Below are positions 32,271 through 44,450 of a stretch of 64,000 nt of DNA, piece by piece (the first letter of the stretch is position 1; the number at the start of each line of letters is the position of its first letter). This DNA comes from Aurelia coerulea (lineage: Eukaryota > Cnidaria > Scyphozoa > Semaeostomeae > Ulmaridae). The position numbers and the translations under genes are program-made. The DNA lies in contig CM076960.1 of the NCBI GenBank assembly GCA_039566865.1, positions 14,174,501-14,238,500 on the forward strand, read 5' to 3'. The notes beneath the pieces were generated by a model. The model was not told the DNA's origin. It made no database searches and was given only the letters and a program-made list of their open reading frames with translations.

Positions 32271-32666
32271 AATTTGAAAATAATTTAGCACTTTCTGGGC
32301 CTGCTTTTTAAGAAGAATTATATGTCCTTGAAAGTGCTAAATCTTAGACAAAATTTGAAAAAGCCGATTTTTTAGAGAAAGACGTAAGGTTATAGACTCA
32401 GCTTTTTATTAAAAGTTGGCTCTTTCAAAGATAGCCGATTTTTACGAAACATTTAAGCCTACAACCTTACTTCTTGATAAAATTGGACACTGTCAAAAAC
32501 AGCCAATTTTAGTAAAACTGGTAAGCCTGTTTCCTTGTTTTTTGACGCAAGATCGGCACTGTCAAAGAAATTGGTTCTCGTTAAAAACAGTAAGCCTATG
32601 GCCTTGTTTTTGTTAATCAAAAATCGGTACTTTCAAGAACAGTTAATTTTAGCGGAAAAGCCTACA
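32270..32666. repeat. Satellite A (69-bp family), diverged left edge
   Basis: Four to five diverged units of the repeat seen in cleaner form at 35690-37080 (cactgtcaaaaacagccaat, gtaagcctgtttccttg, and so on). The array is broken by the LINE that starts at about 32667. The open frame running through here is continuous with the LINE frame but is satellite-derived. Confidence 0.8.
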
Positions 32667-35516
32667 GGAATAGTGATTGCATCACTGAACGTAAATAGTT
32701 TAATCCCTCATCTAGATGAATTAAAGGCTGTCATGGTAGATAATGGTATTCACTTCCTTGCCCTCAATGAAACCAAAATCAGTAGCGATATTCCATGCGA
32801 AACGTTAAAAATCGATGAGTACAAATTTGGACGAAAAGATCGAAACGGTCACGGTGGTGGAGTAGCTTTCTACTGTAAAGACACCCTTAAGTGTGATATT
32901 AGGCATGATGTCCCAGTATCAGATTTAGAAATCTTATGCGTTGAAATAACTCCCCCAAAGGCAAAGCCTTACGTCATTCTTCTGTGGTATAGGCCTCCCA
33001 GTGATAACAAAGATACATTTGAAAAGCTTGAAAATGTGCTACTCTTTTTGGAAAATGAAGGCAAGGAAGTTATTTTACTCGGAGACACAAATTGTGATCT
33101 CAGTGATGCAAGCAGTTTATGTCATGTTAAGTCTATTAAGGACATCTATGCTACATATGGTTTAAAACAGTTGATTAAAGAACCCACTAGAGAAACCGTT
33201 CAGTCATCTACTTTGATTGATCACATTGCAGTTAGTAATACCGATAACATTGTTGACTCTGGTGTACTTAAAATTACGCTCAGCGATCATTATCTTGTAT
33301 ATGCTGTTCGGAAGTTTCAAGGTGGTTTTAAACGTCAACATAAGTTCATCCGTACGAGGCAAATGAAAAATTTTGGCGAAGAGGCTTTCCTATCAGAATT
33401 AAGATCTATTGATTGGCAGTTTCTTCTAAGATCATCTTCTGATGTACGAGAAATCGTACATAACTTTACTAGCGTGCTTTCTGCTGTAATAGAAAAGTAT
33501 GCGCCAATGGTTGAAAAACGAGTATCCGACAAATATTCTCCCTGGCTATCTTCTGAGCTCAAGTGTCTGTTTAAAACGCGAGATAAGATCAAAATCGCTG
33601 CAGTCAAAAACAAATCCGAGATTTTAATGTCGGCTTACCGGCAACTAAGGAATAAGGCGACAAAGTTGAATAAGGAGGTGAAGAGAGCATATTTTACGAA
33701 CAAGATTCAAGCATCTGAAGGAAATCTTAAAGAAACTTGGGCAACGATCAATAAACTTGTCAACAAAAGGTCTAAAACTACCAATATACCGTCGCTGACT
33801 GTTGATGGAAACTCGGTCACTGATTCTGTCGGTATTGCTAACTCAATGAATGAATTTTTCTGTAATGTCGGCAATGAATTATGTAAAGATATCCCCGATA
33901 CAGAGAACGGTCTCTTGAAAGGTGAATTTGCCATCAACCCTACCAATGCCACCTTTATTTTTTCGCCTGTGGTATCCGAACAAGTGATCCTAGCAATGAA
34001 CAAATTTAAGACCTCCAATGGGTTTGGCCTTGATGAAATTTCCAGTTTTTTCCTAAAGGCTGGAATATCCATCCTGGCTGAACCACTGAGTCAGCTCTTT
34101 AATTTGTCATTGTCGGCTGGAATTTTCCCTGATCAATGGAAAATTGCTAGGATTGCTCCTATTTACAAAGATGGCAAGAGCGATAACAGATCAAATTATC
34201 GCCCAATCTCTGTTTTGCCTGTAATGTCTAGGTTATTTGAGAAGCTTGTTTATGACCAGTTTTATAACTTTTTGGTGTCAAATCGTCTTTCGTACTCACA
34301 ACAATCTAGCTTTAGATTGTTACATGCAGTCTTGACATGCCTATTAAAGTGTACAAACGACTGGTATTTGAATATCGAAAACGGAACATATACCTCGGTC
34401 ACATTTATAGACCTGAAGAAAGCTTTCGACACGGTGAACCACGAAATCCTAATAAATAAGCTACAAATCTATGGAGTTGCAGGCAAAGAACTACGCTGGT
34501 TTCAATCATACCTTTCAAACAGGAAACAGTGCTGTAAGGTAAACGGGAAGCTTTCCGATCTGGGAGAAGTAACTTGTGGAGTCCCGCAGGGATCATGCTT
34601 AGGGCCTCTACTTTTCATCATCTATATAAATGATCTCCCCCTATTTATTAAGCACTCACAAGTTAATATGTATGCCGATGACACCAGCTTATCCTTCTCC
34701 TCGAATAGTATTCCCACAATAAATGAAAAGGTTAATGAGGACCTTGAATGTCTAAACACATGGCTAGCTGGAAATAAGCTGTCACTTAACGTTGCAAAAA
34801 CAAACAGCATGGTGATTGGAAGTCGCAAAAAGGTTAAGGATATTCAACAAACATCAGCTATAAAGCCGGCACTTGTTATTCGCGATGATGACATTTCGAT
34901 GATAGAGCACACAAAATACTTAGGGGTACATGTGGACCAATATCTGAGTTGGGATGTTCACATAGCCGAAATGATAAAAAAGATATCAAGGGCATTAGGT
35001 ATGATACGCCATGCTAAACAGTATCTCCCTTTAAGCATATTGCAGACCATGTACAAAAGTATGGTTGAGCCTTACTTCCGTTTCTGTTGCCCAGTCTGGG
35101 GTGTTTGTGGCAACACAACACTCAACAAGCTTCAGAAGCTCCAAAATCGTGCAGCTAGGATCGTGACAAACAGCCCCTATAGATCGTCTGCAGCTCCTAT
35201 CATCAGGCAATTAGGGTGGCCAACGGTCAACGATCTCATTGAAACAGAAACCTTGAAAATGGTCTATAGGTCTATCAACCATGAAGCGCCTGATTATCTT
35301 ACAGGACTGTTTCAAAGGTTATCAGAAACCAGTACTAGACAGCTTCGTAATACCTGCACAGACCTTTATGTACCATTGCTAAAAACCGCATGTGGCCAAA
35401 AATGCTTCTCATATAGAGGGGCCAAACTTTGGAACAAATTAAAAAGAGAAAATAAGATGGCCAGTACTTTCTCACAATTCAAATCGTCATTGAAAAATGC
35501 CAGATCCTGTACATAA
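32667..35516 (+). CDS. LINE ORF2: APE endonuclease plus reverse transcriptase
   Basis: The frame is open for about 950 codons after the satellite-derived lead-in. The endonuclease motifs appear in order: SLNVNS, ALNETKI, WYRPPS, LLGDTNCD and LSDHYLV, all catalytic positions present. Reverse transcriptase follows with APIYKDGKSDNRSNYRPISV, FIDLKKAFDTVNH (34401), GVPQGSCLGPLLF and YADD at 34671. The C-terminal end is RGAKLWNKLK followed by a stop; no RNase H domain is visible. The usual QSGFR..HST motif reads QSSFRLLHAV, an odd substitution. The EN plus RT order without RNase H fits the CR1/L2/Rex1 group of the Jockey superfamily. With no stop or frameshift the copy is recent, although the lack of ORF1 suggests 5' truncation. 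The in-frame ATG at 32535 lies in satellite and is not the native start. Confidence 0.93.
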   Translation, partial: GIVIASLNVNSLIPHLDELKAVMVDNGIHFLALNETKISSDIPCETLKIDEYKFGRKDRNGHGGGVAFYCKDTLKCDIRHDVPVSDLEILCVEITPPKAKPYVILLWYRPPSDNKDTFEKLENVLLFLENEGKEVILLGDTNCDLSDASSLCHVKSIKDIYATYGLKQLIKEPTRETVQSSTLIDHIAVSNTDNIVDSGVLKITLSDHYLVYAVRKFQGGFKRQHKFIRTRQMKNFGEEAFLSELRSIDWQFLLRSSSDVREIVHNFTSVLSAVIEKYAPMVEKRVSDKYSPWLSSELKCLFKTRDKIKIAAVKNKSEILMSAYRQLRNKATKLNKEVKRAYFTNKIQASEGNLKETWATINKLVNKRSKTTNIPSLTVDGNSVTDSVGIANSMNEFFCNVGNELCKDIPDTENGLLKGEFAINPTNATFIFSPVVSEQVILAMNKFKTSNGFGLDEISSFFLKAGISILAEPLSQLFNLSLSAGIFPDQWKIARIAPIYKDGKSDNRSNYRPISVLPVMSRLFEKLVYDQFYNFLVSNRLSYSQQSSFRLLHAVLTCLLKCTNDWYLNIENGTYTSVTFIDLKKAFDTVNHEILINKLQIYGVAGKELRWFQSYLSNRKQCCKVNGKLSDLGEVTCGVPQGSCLGPLLFIIYINDLPLFIKHSQVNMYADDTSLSFSSNSIPTINEKVNEDLECLNTWLAGNKLSLNVAKTNSMVIGSRKKVKDIQQTSAIKPALVIRDDDISMIEHTKYLGVHVDQYLSWDVHIAEMIKKISRALGMIRHAKQYLPLSILQTMYKSMVEPYFRFCCPVWGVCGNTTLNKLQKLQNRAARIVTNSPYRSSAAPIIRQLGWPTVNDLIETETLKMVYRSINHEAPDYLTGLFQRLSETSTRQLRNTCTDLYVPLLKTACGQKCFSYRGAKLWNKLKRENKMASTFSQFKSSLKNARSCT

Positions 35517-35690
35517 TCACACTTTTCCTTTTGACTTTTGATACCTATATATTAGTTTTTATCTTGATATTGTAAGTTGCTTTTTTTCTTTCTTTTAACA
35601 GGGCAGTTTGTAAATCAATTTTTGTATTATACGTTGAATACTTACCCTGTATAGATATTATAAAATGAAAATGAAATGAAAAATGAAATG
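32667..35690 (+). mobile_element. LINE (CR1/L2-like) with intact endonuclease-RT frame
   Basis: A non-LTR retrotransposon body inserted into satellite A. The LINE-derived part starts at about GIVIASLNVNSL and the coding region stops at 35516. It is followed by a 3' UTR of about 175 bp ending in an (ATGAAA)-type simple repeat at 35664-35690, as usual for L2/CR1-like LINEs. ORF1 and a 5' UTR are missing; upstream sequence is satellite. No clear target duplication was found. Confidence 0.9.
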
Positions 35691-37080
35691 AAAGGGCACT
35701 TTCAGAAACAGCTAATTTTTCCCAAAAAGATAAGCCTATAGCCTTGGCTTCTGATGAAAAATGGGCACTTTCAGAGACAGCTAATTTTTCCAAAAGAGAT
35801 AAGCCTATGGCCTTGGCTTTTGATGAAAAATGGGCACTATCAGAAACAGCTGATTTTTCCGAAAAGGTAAGCCTATAGCCTTGGCTTCAGATGAAGGATA
35901 GGCACTTTCAGAAACAGCTAATTTTTCCGAAAAAGGTAAGCCTATAGCTTTGGCTTCTGATGAAAGATCGGCACTTTCAGAAACAGCTAATCTTTGCCGA
36001 AAAAGGTAAGCCTATAGCCTTGGCTTCCGATGAAAGATGGGCACTTTCAGAAACAGCTAATTTTTCCGAAAAAGGTTAGCCTATAGCCTTGGCTTCAGAT
36101 GAAGGATAGGCACTTTCAGAAAAAGCTAATTTTTCCGAAAAAGGTAAGCCTATAGCCTTGGCTTCAGATGAAGGATAGGCACTTTCAGAAAAAGCTAATT
36201 TTTCCGAAAAAGGTAAGCCTATAGCTTTGGCTTCCGATGAAAGATCGGCACTTTCAGAAACAGCTAATCTTTTCCGAAAAAGGTAAGCCTATAGCCTTTG
36301 CTTCCGATGAAAGATGGGGACTTGCAGAAACAGCTATTTTTTCCGAAAAAGGTTCGCCTATAGCCTTAGCGTCTGATGAAAAATGGGCACTTTCAGAGAC
36401 AGCTAATTTTTCCGAAAAAGGTAAGCCTATAGCCTTAGCGTCTGATGAAAAATTGGTACTTTCAGAAACAGCTAGTTTTTTTTAAAAAGGTAAGCCTGTA
36501 GCCTTGGCTTCAAATGAAAAATTGACACCTAGAAACAGCTAATTTTTCCGAAAAAGGTAAGCCTATAGCCTTGGTTCTCGTTCCTCTGATGAAAAATTGG
36601 CACTTTCAGAAACAGCTAGTTTTTCCGAAAAAGGTAAGCCTATAGCCTTGGCTTCCGATGAAAGATGGGCACTTTCAGAAATAGCTAATTCTAAAGAAAC
36701 AGGTAAGCTTTGGCTTCCGATGAAAGATAGGCACTTTCAGAAACAGCTAATCTTTTCTGAAAAAGGTAAGCCTATAGCCTTGGCTTCCGATGAAAGATGG
36801 GCACTTTCAGAAACAGCTAGTTTTTCCGAAAAATGTAAGCCTATACCCTGGGCTTCTGATGAAAAATAGGCAGTTTTAGAAACAGCTAGTTTTTTCCGAA
36901 AAAGGTAAGCCTATAGCCTTAGCGTCTGATGAAAAAGGGGCACTTTCTGAAACAGCTAATTCTAGAGAAAAGGGTGAAAAATTGGTTTTTTAGGAATAGC
37001 TAATTGCCTTGCTCCCAAGAAATAGCTATTTTTTGTGAAAAATGTCTGATGAAAAATATCTACCTTCAGAAACAGTTAAC
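35691..37080. repeat. Satellite A (69-bp tandem repeat), right part
   Basis: About nineteen units built on gtaagcctatagccttggct, tctgatgaaaaatgggcac and tttcagaaacagctaatttt. Units differ by several percent and small indels. Many units stay in frame (23 codons: KPIALASDEKWALSETANFS...), but frequent TAG stops (gaaggatag) interrupt the frame. The array grades into more diverged units after about 36960. Confidence 0.92.
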
Positions 37081-37960
37081 TTCGAAAATTGTAAGCCTAT
37101 AAATAGAAATAGGTATTATTCATAGTATTCTCATTGAGAAATATTATAGTGTGATAGCTCTTACTCTCCTTAATTGCCCAAGAAAATATTAATCATTTGT
37201 CCATTTCGATGTTTTGACGAAATGCGCATTGTATGAAAAGTGCTACGGTTCTTGCAAAGTAATTATGTAAGATAGTTATGCCTTTCTAAAAGTCGTTGAA
37301 TCATCAGGAAAGCTAACAAATCACAGTTTTTACGAAGAAATAATGCATTTTCAAAAGAGCGTTGAATTTGCAACCAAAAAAGGTGGTGTAATAATAATGT
37401 TATACTTATAGCCCTGCTCTTGACCAAGAAATATGTATTTTTACATTTCAAATTTACAATGAAATCATGGCGTTTGTCTCTCTATAAAATGGAACAACCA
37501 TGCTCTTTGCCACAAAATCGATATCAATAAAGTAATCAAATTTACTACAAAGTGATATTGTTGTATCCTTACTCTTTGCAAAGACATCGATGAACTAAAA
37601 GTGATAAATTCGCAACAAATCTATCATCATAGCCTTCATATCAACAAAATAATAGGCATTATTAACAGTGTTAAATTAGCAGCATAGTAATATATTATAG
37701 GTTTTCATCTTATCAAGACATTGGGATCATTAATTAAAATTGTCTTAAAATGATAGGCCTTGCATCTTATCAAGAAATACGTGTTATCAAAATTATTAAT
37801 TTCACAACAAAATGTTGATGTTATATACTTATATTTTTTACCAAGAAATTGGTTGGAAGCAATAAATTTTAAAGTAATATTATAATGTTTTATATCCTTA
37901 ATTTTACAAAGAAATTGTCATTGTAAATGCTGTAAAATATACAGGAAAGGTACAATATTG
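37081..37960. repeat. Highly diverged satellite, transition zone between A and B
   Basis: Decayed units still show the shared skeleton tatagc.ct...t...c.aagaaata...att followed by aaattta...taaaatga, for example at 37408 and 37560. Spacing remains about 70 bp. This links the 69-bp and 71-bp arrays. Confidence 0.7.
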
Positions 37961-40900
37961 TATCCTTGCATTTTACCAAGAGATAGGAATTGATAAAGAC
38001 ATCAAATTTACGTAAAACTATTATTTTACATAGTCTAACTTTTTACCAATAAATAAGCATTGATGAAAATGTTAAATTTACGGTGAATTATTATTTTATA
38101 TAGTGTAGTTTTTTACCGACAAATAGGCATAGATAAAAGTATAAAATTTACGGTAAAATGATTGTGTTATATAGTCTAGTTTTTTTACCAAGAATAGGCA
38201 TTGATGAAAATGTTAAATTTATAGTAAAATTATCATTTTGTATAGTCTAGTTTTTTACCAAGAAATATGCATCGATAAAAATATAAAATTTACGGTACAC
38301 TGATTGTGTTAAATAGTCTAGCTTTTTATCACGAAATAGGTATTGATAAATACATTAAATTTACGGTAAAATGATTATGTTAAATAGTCTAGCTTTTTAT
38401 CACGAAATAGGTATTGATAAATACATTAAATTTACGGTAAAATGATTATGTTAAATAGTCTAGCTTTTTATCAAGAAATAGGTATTAATAAAAATATTAA
38501 ATTTACGATAAAATGATTATGTTAAATAGTCTAGCTTTTTATCAAGAAATAGGTATTGATAAAAATATTAAATTTATGGTAAAATGATTATGTAAATAGT
38601 CTAGCTTTTTACCAAGAAATAAGCGTTGATAAAAATATAAAATTTACGGTACACTGATTGTGTTAAATAGTCTAGCTTTTTATCAAGAAATAGGTATTGA
38701 TAAAAATATAGAATTTACGGTAAAATGATTATGTTAAATAGTCTAGCTTTTTACCAAGAAATAAGCATTGATAAGAATATTAAATTTACAGTAAAACTAC
38801 TATATTATGTAGTCTAGCTTTTTACCCAGAAATAGGTATTGATAAAAATATCAAATTTACGGTAAAATGATTATGTTAAATAGTCTAGCTTTTTACCAAG
38901 AAATAGGTATTGATAAAACATTAAATTTACGGTAAAATGATTATGTTAAATAGTCTAGCTTTTTATCAAGAAATAGGTATTGATAAATACATTAAATTTA
39001 CGGTAAAATGATTATGTTAAATAGTCTAGCTTTTTATCACGAAATAGGTATTGATAAATACATTAAATTTACGGTAAAATGATTATGTTAAATAGTCTAG
39101 CTTTTTATCACGAAATAGGTATTGATAAATACATTAAATTTACGGTAAAATGATTATGTTAAATAGTCTAGCTTTTTATCAAGAAATAGGTATTAATAAA
39201 AATATTAAATTTACGATAAAATGATTATGTTAAATAGTCTAGCTTTTTATCAAGAAATAGGTATTGATAAAAATATTAAATTTATGGTAAAATGATTATG
39301 TAAATAGTCTAGCTTTTTACCAAGAAATAAGCGTTGATAAAAATATAAAATTTACGGTAAACTGATTGTGTTAAATAGTCTAGCTTTTTATCAAGAAATA
39401 GGTATTGATAAAAATATAGAATTTACGGTAAAATTATTGTGTTATGTAGTCTAGCTTTTTACCAAGAAATAGGTATTGATAAAATATTAAATTTACGGTA
39501 AAATGATTATGTTAAATAGTCTAGCTTTTTATCAAGAAATAGGTATTGATAAAAATATTAAATTTACGGTAAAATGATTATGTTAAATAGTCTAGCTTTT
39601 TATCAAGAAATAGGTATTGATAAAAATATAGAATTTACGGTAAAATGATTGTGTTATGTAGTCTAGCTTTTTATCAAGAAATAAGCGTTGATAAAAATAA
39701 AAAACTTACGGTAAAATTATTGTGTTATATGGTCTAGCTTTTATCAAGAAATAGGTATTGATAAAAATATAGAATTTACGGTAAAATGATTATGTTAAAT
39801 AGTCTAGCTTTTTATCAAGAAATAAGCGTTGATAAAAATAAAAAACTTACGGTAAAATTATTGTGTTATATGGTCTAGCTTTTTATCAAGAAATAGGTAT
39901 TGATAAAAATATAGAATTTACGGTAAAATGATTGTGTTATGTAGTCTAGCTTTTTATCAAGAAATAAGCGTTGATAAAAATAAAAAACTTACGGTAAAAT
40001 GATTGTGTTATATAGTCTAGCTTTTTACCAAGAAATAGGTATTGATAAAAATATTGAATTTACGGTAAAATGATTATGTTAAATAGTCTAGCTTTTTATC
40101 AAGAAATAAGCGTTGATAAAAATAAAAAACTTACGGTAAAATTATTGTGTTATATGGTCTAGCTTTTATCAAGAAATAGGTATTGATAAAAATATAGAAT
40201 TTACGGTAAAATGATTATGTTAAATAGTCTAGCTTTTTATCAAGAAATAAGCGTTGATAAAAATAAAAAACTTACGGTAAAATTATTGTGTTATATGGTC
40301 TAGCTTTTTATCAAGAAATAGGTATTGATAAAAATATAGAATTTACGGTAAAATGATTGTGTTAAATAGTCTAGCTTTTTATCACGAAATAGGTATTGAT
40401 AAATACATTAAATTTACGGTAAAATGATTATGTTAAATAGTCTAGCTTTTTATCACGAAATAGGTATTGATAAATACATTAAATTTACGGTAAAATGATT
40501 ATGTTAAATAGTCTAGCTTTTTATCAAGAAATAGGTATTAATAAAAATATTAAATTTACGATAAAATGATTATGTTAAATAGTCTAGCTTTTTATCAAGA
40601 AATAGGTATTGATAAAAATATTAAATTTATGGTAAAATGATTATGTAAATAGTCTAGCTTTTTACCAAGAAATAAGCGTTGATAAAAATATAAAATTTAC
40701 GGTAAAATGATTGTGTTAAATAGTCTAGCTTTTTATCAAGAAATAGGTATTGATAAAAATATAGAATTTACGGTAAAATGATTATGTTAAATAGTCTAGC
40801 TTTTTACCAAGAAATAAGCATTGATAAGAATATTAAATTTACAGTAAAACTATTATATTATGTAGTCTAGCTTTTTACCCAGAAATAGGTATTGATAAAA

Positions 40901-43900
40901 ATATCAAATTTACGGTAAAATGATTATGTTAAATAGTCTAGCTTTTTATCAAGAAATAGGTATTGATAAAACATTAAATTTACGGTAAAATGATTATGTT
41001 AAATAGTCTAGCTTTTTATCAAGAAATAGGTATTGATAAAAACATTAAATTTACGGTAAAATGATTATGTTAAATAGTCTAGCTTTTTATCACGAAATAG
41101 GTATTGATAAATACATTAAATTTACGGTAAAATGATTATGTTAAATAGTCTAGCTTTTTATCACGAAATAGGTATTGATAAATACATTAAATTTACGGTA
41201 AAATGATTATGTTAAATAGTCTAGCTTTTTATCAAGAAATAGGTATTAATAAAAATATTAAATTTACGATAAAATGATTATGTTAAATAGTCTAGCTTTT
41301 TATCAAGAAATAGGTATTGATAAAAATATTAAATTTATGGTAAAATGATTATGTAAATAGTCTAGCTTTTTACCAAGAAATAAGCGTTGATAAAAATATA
41401 GAATTTAAGGTAAAATGATTGTGTTAAATAGTCTAGCTTTTTATCAAGAAATAGGTATTGATAAAAATATAGAATTTACGGTAAAATTATTGTGTTATGT
41501 AGTCTAGCTTTTTACCAAGAAATAGGTATTGATAAAATATTAAATTTACGGTAAAATGATTATGTTAAATAGTCTAGCTTTTTATCAAGAAATAGGTATT
41601 GATAAAAATATTAAATTTACGGTAAAATGATTATGTTAAATAGTCTAGCTTTTTATCAAGAAATAGGTATTGATAAAAATATAGAATTTACGGTAAAATG
41701 ATTGTGTTATGTAGTCTAGCTTTTTATCAAGAAATAAGCGTTGATAAAAATAAAAAACTTACGGTAAAATTATTGTGTTATATGGTCTAGCTTTTATCAA
41801 GAAATAGGTATTGATAAAAATATAGAATTTACGGTAAAATGATTATGTTAAATAGTCTAGCTTTTTATCAAGAAATAAGCGTTGATAAAAATAAAAAACT
41901 TACGGTAAAATTATTGTGTTATATGGTCTAGCTTTTTATCAAGAAATAGGTATTGATAAAAATATAGAATTTACGGTAAAATGATTGTGTTATGTAGTCT
42001 AGCTTTTTATCAAGAAATAAGCGTTGTCAAAAATAAAAAACTTACGGTAAATTGATTGTGTTATATGGTCTAGCTTTTTATCAAGAAATAGGTATTGATA
42101 AAAATATAGAATTTACGGTAAAATGATTATGTTAAATAGTCTAGCTTTTTATCAAGAAATAAGCGTTGATAAAAATAAAAAACTTACGGTAAAATTATTG
42201 TGTTATATGGTCTAGCTTTTATCAAGAAATAGGTATTGATAAAAATATAGAATTTACGGTAAAATGATTATGTTAAATAGTCTAGCTTTTTATCAAGAAA
42301 TAAGCGTTGATAAAAATAAAAAACTTACGGTAAAATTATTGTGTTATATGGTCTAGCTTTTTATCAAGAAATAGGTATTGATAAAAATATAGAATTTACG
42401 GTAAAATGATTGTGTTATGTAGTCTAGCTTTTTATCAAGAAATAAGCGTTGATAAAAATAAAAAACTTACGGTAAAATGATTGTGTTATATGGTCTAGCT
42501 TTTTACCAAGAAATAAGCATTGATAAGAATATTAAATTTACAGTAAAACTATTATATTATGTAGTCTAGCTGTTTACCAAAAAATAGGCATTAATGAAAA
42601 TATCAAATTTACGGTAAAATGATTATGTTAAATAGTCTAGCTTTTTATCGAGAAATAGGTATTGATGAAAATATTAAATTTACGGTAAAATGATTATGTT
42701 AAATAGTCTAGCCTTTTATCAAGAAATAGGCATTGATAAAATATTAAATTTACGGTAAAATGATTATGTTAAATAGTTTAGCTTCTTATCAAGAAATAGG
42801 TATTGATAAAAATATTAAATTTACGGTAAAATGATTATGTTAAATAGTCTAGCTTTTTATCAAGAAATAGGTATTGATAAAAATATTAAATTTACGGTAA
42901 AATCATTATGTTAAATAGTCTAGCTTTTCATCAAGAAATAGGTATTGATACAAATATTAAATTTACGGTAAAATGATTATGTAAATAGTCTAGCTTTTTA
43001 CCAAGAAATAAGCGTTGATAAAAATATAGAATTTACGGTAAAATGATTGTGTTATGTAGTCTAGCTTTTTATCAAGAAATAAGCGTTGATAAAAATAAAA
43101 AACTTACGGTAAAATGATTGTGTTATATGGTCTAGCTTTTTATCAAGAAATAGGTATTGATAAAAATATAGAATTTACGGTAAAATGATTGTGTTATGTA
43201 GTCTAGCTTTTTATCAAGAAATAAGCGTTGATAAAAATAAAAAACTTACGGTAAAATGATTGTGTTATATGGTCTAGCTTTTTATCAAGAAATAGGTATT
43301 GATAAAAATATAGAATTTACGGTAAAATGATTGTGTTATGTAGTCTAGCTTTTTACCAAGAAATAAGCATTGATAAAAATATAGAATTTACGGTAAAATG
43401 ATTGTGTTATGTAGTCTAGCTTTTTATCAAGAAATAGGTATTGATAAAAATATAGAATTTACGGTAAAATGATTGTGTTATGTAGTCTAGCTTTTTATCA
43501 AGAAATAAGCGTTGATAAAAATAAAAAACTTACGGTAAAATGATTATGTTAAATAGTCTAGCTTTTTACCAAGAAATAAGCATTGATAAGAATATTAAAT
43601 TTACAGTAAAACTATTATATTATGTAGTCTAGCTTTTTACCAATAAATAGGCATTGATAAAGATATTAAATTTACGGTAAAATGATTATGTTAAATAGTC
43701 TAGCTTTGTACCAAGAAATAGGTATTGATAAAAATATTAAATTTACGGTCAAATGATTATGTCAAATAGTCTAGTTTTTACCAAGAAATAAGCATTGATA
43801 AAAATACGGTAAAATGATTATGTTAAATAGTCTAGCTTTTTATCAAGAAATAGGTATTGATAAATACATTAAATTTACGATAAAATAATTATGTTAAATA

Positions 43901-44450
43901 GTCTAGCTTTTTATCAAGAAATAGGTATTGATAAAAATATTAAATTTACGGTAAAATGATTATGTTAAATAGTCTAGCTTTTTATCAAGAAATAGGTATT
44001 GATAAAAATATTAAATTTACGGTAAAATGATTATGTTAATTAGTCTAGCTTTTTACCAAGAAATAGGTATTGACAGAAATAGTAAATCAACGGTAAAATG
44101 ATTATGTTAAATAGTCTAGCTTTTTATCAAGAAATAGGTATTGATAAAAATATTAAATTTACGGCAAAATGATTATGTTAAATAGTCTAGCTTTTTATCA
44201 AGAAATAGGTATTGATAAAAATAATAAATTTACGGTAAAATGATTATGTTAAATAGTCTAGCTTTTTATCAAGAAATAGGTATTGATAAAAATATTAAAT
44301 TTACGGTAAAATGATTATGTTAAATAGTCTAGCTTTTTATCAAGAAATAGGCATTGATAAAATAATAAATTTACGGTAAAATGATTATGTTAAATAGTCT
44401 AGCTTTTTATCAAGAAATAAAATATCAAATATTAAATTCACAGTGAAATG
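37960..44450. repeat. Satellite B: about 90 copies of a 71-bp AT-rich repeat
   Basis: The unit combines ttaaatagtctagcttttta, tcaagaaataggtattgata, aaaatattaaatttacggta and aaatgattatg. Variants (caagaaataagcgttg, cacgaaatagg, gataaatacatt, atagaattt, agtaaaactattatatt) are arranged non-randomly. Marker variants recur 708 bp and 2053 bp apart, and a dimer of about 141 bp predominates at 39660-40340, 41710-42480 and 43050-43300. No open frame of any length exists on either strand. Confidence 0.97.
38300..42415. repeat. 2053-bp higher-order repeat, two copies
   Basis: The marker ggtattaataaaaatatt occurs at 38481, 39189, 40534 and 41242, so the pairs are exactly 2053 apart. The one-T-short ggtctagcttttatc occurs at 39731, 40156, 41784 and 42209, again 2053 apart. 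Copy 1 is about 38300-40365 and copy 2 about 40365-42415. A few point differences separate them (for example gttgataaaaa versus gttgtcaaaaa at 39970/42023). Confidence 0.93.

Noticed and set aside
32535..32666. N-terminal 44 residues of the long LINE frame as part of the LINE protein
   Set aside because: These bases are satellite A units (same words as 35691-37080), so the native LINE protein does not include them.
37960..44450. CRISPR-like appearance of a regular short repeat array
   Set aside because: There are no unique spacers; the whole 71-bp unit repeats, and the host is eukaryotic. It is satellite DNA.
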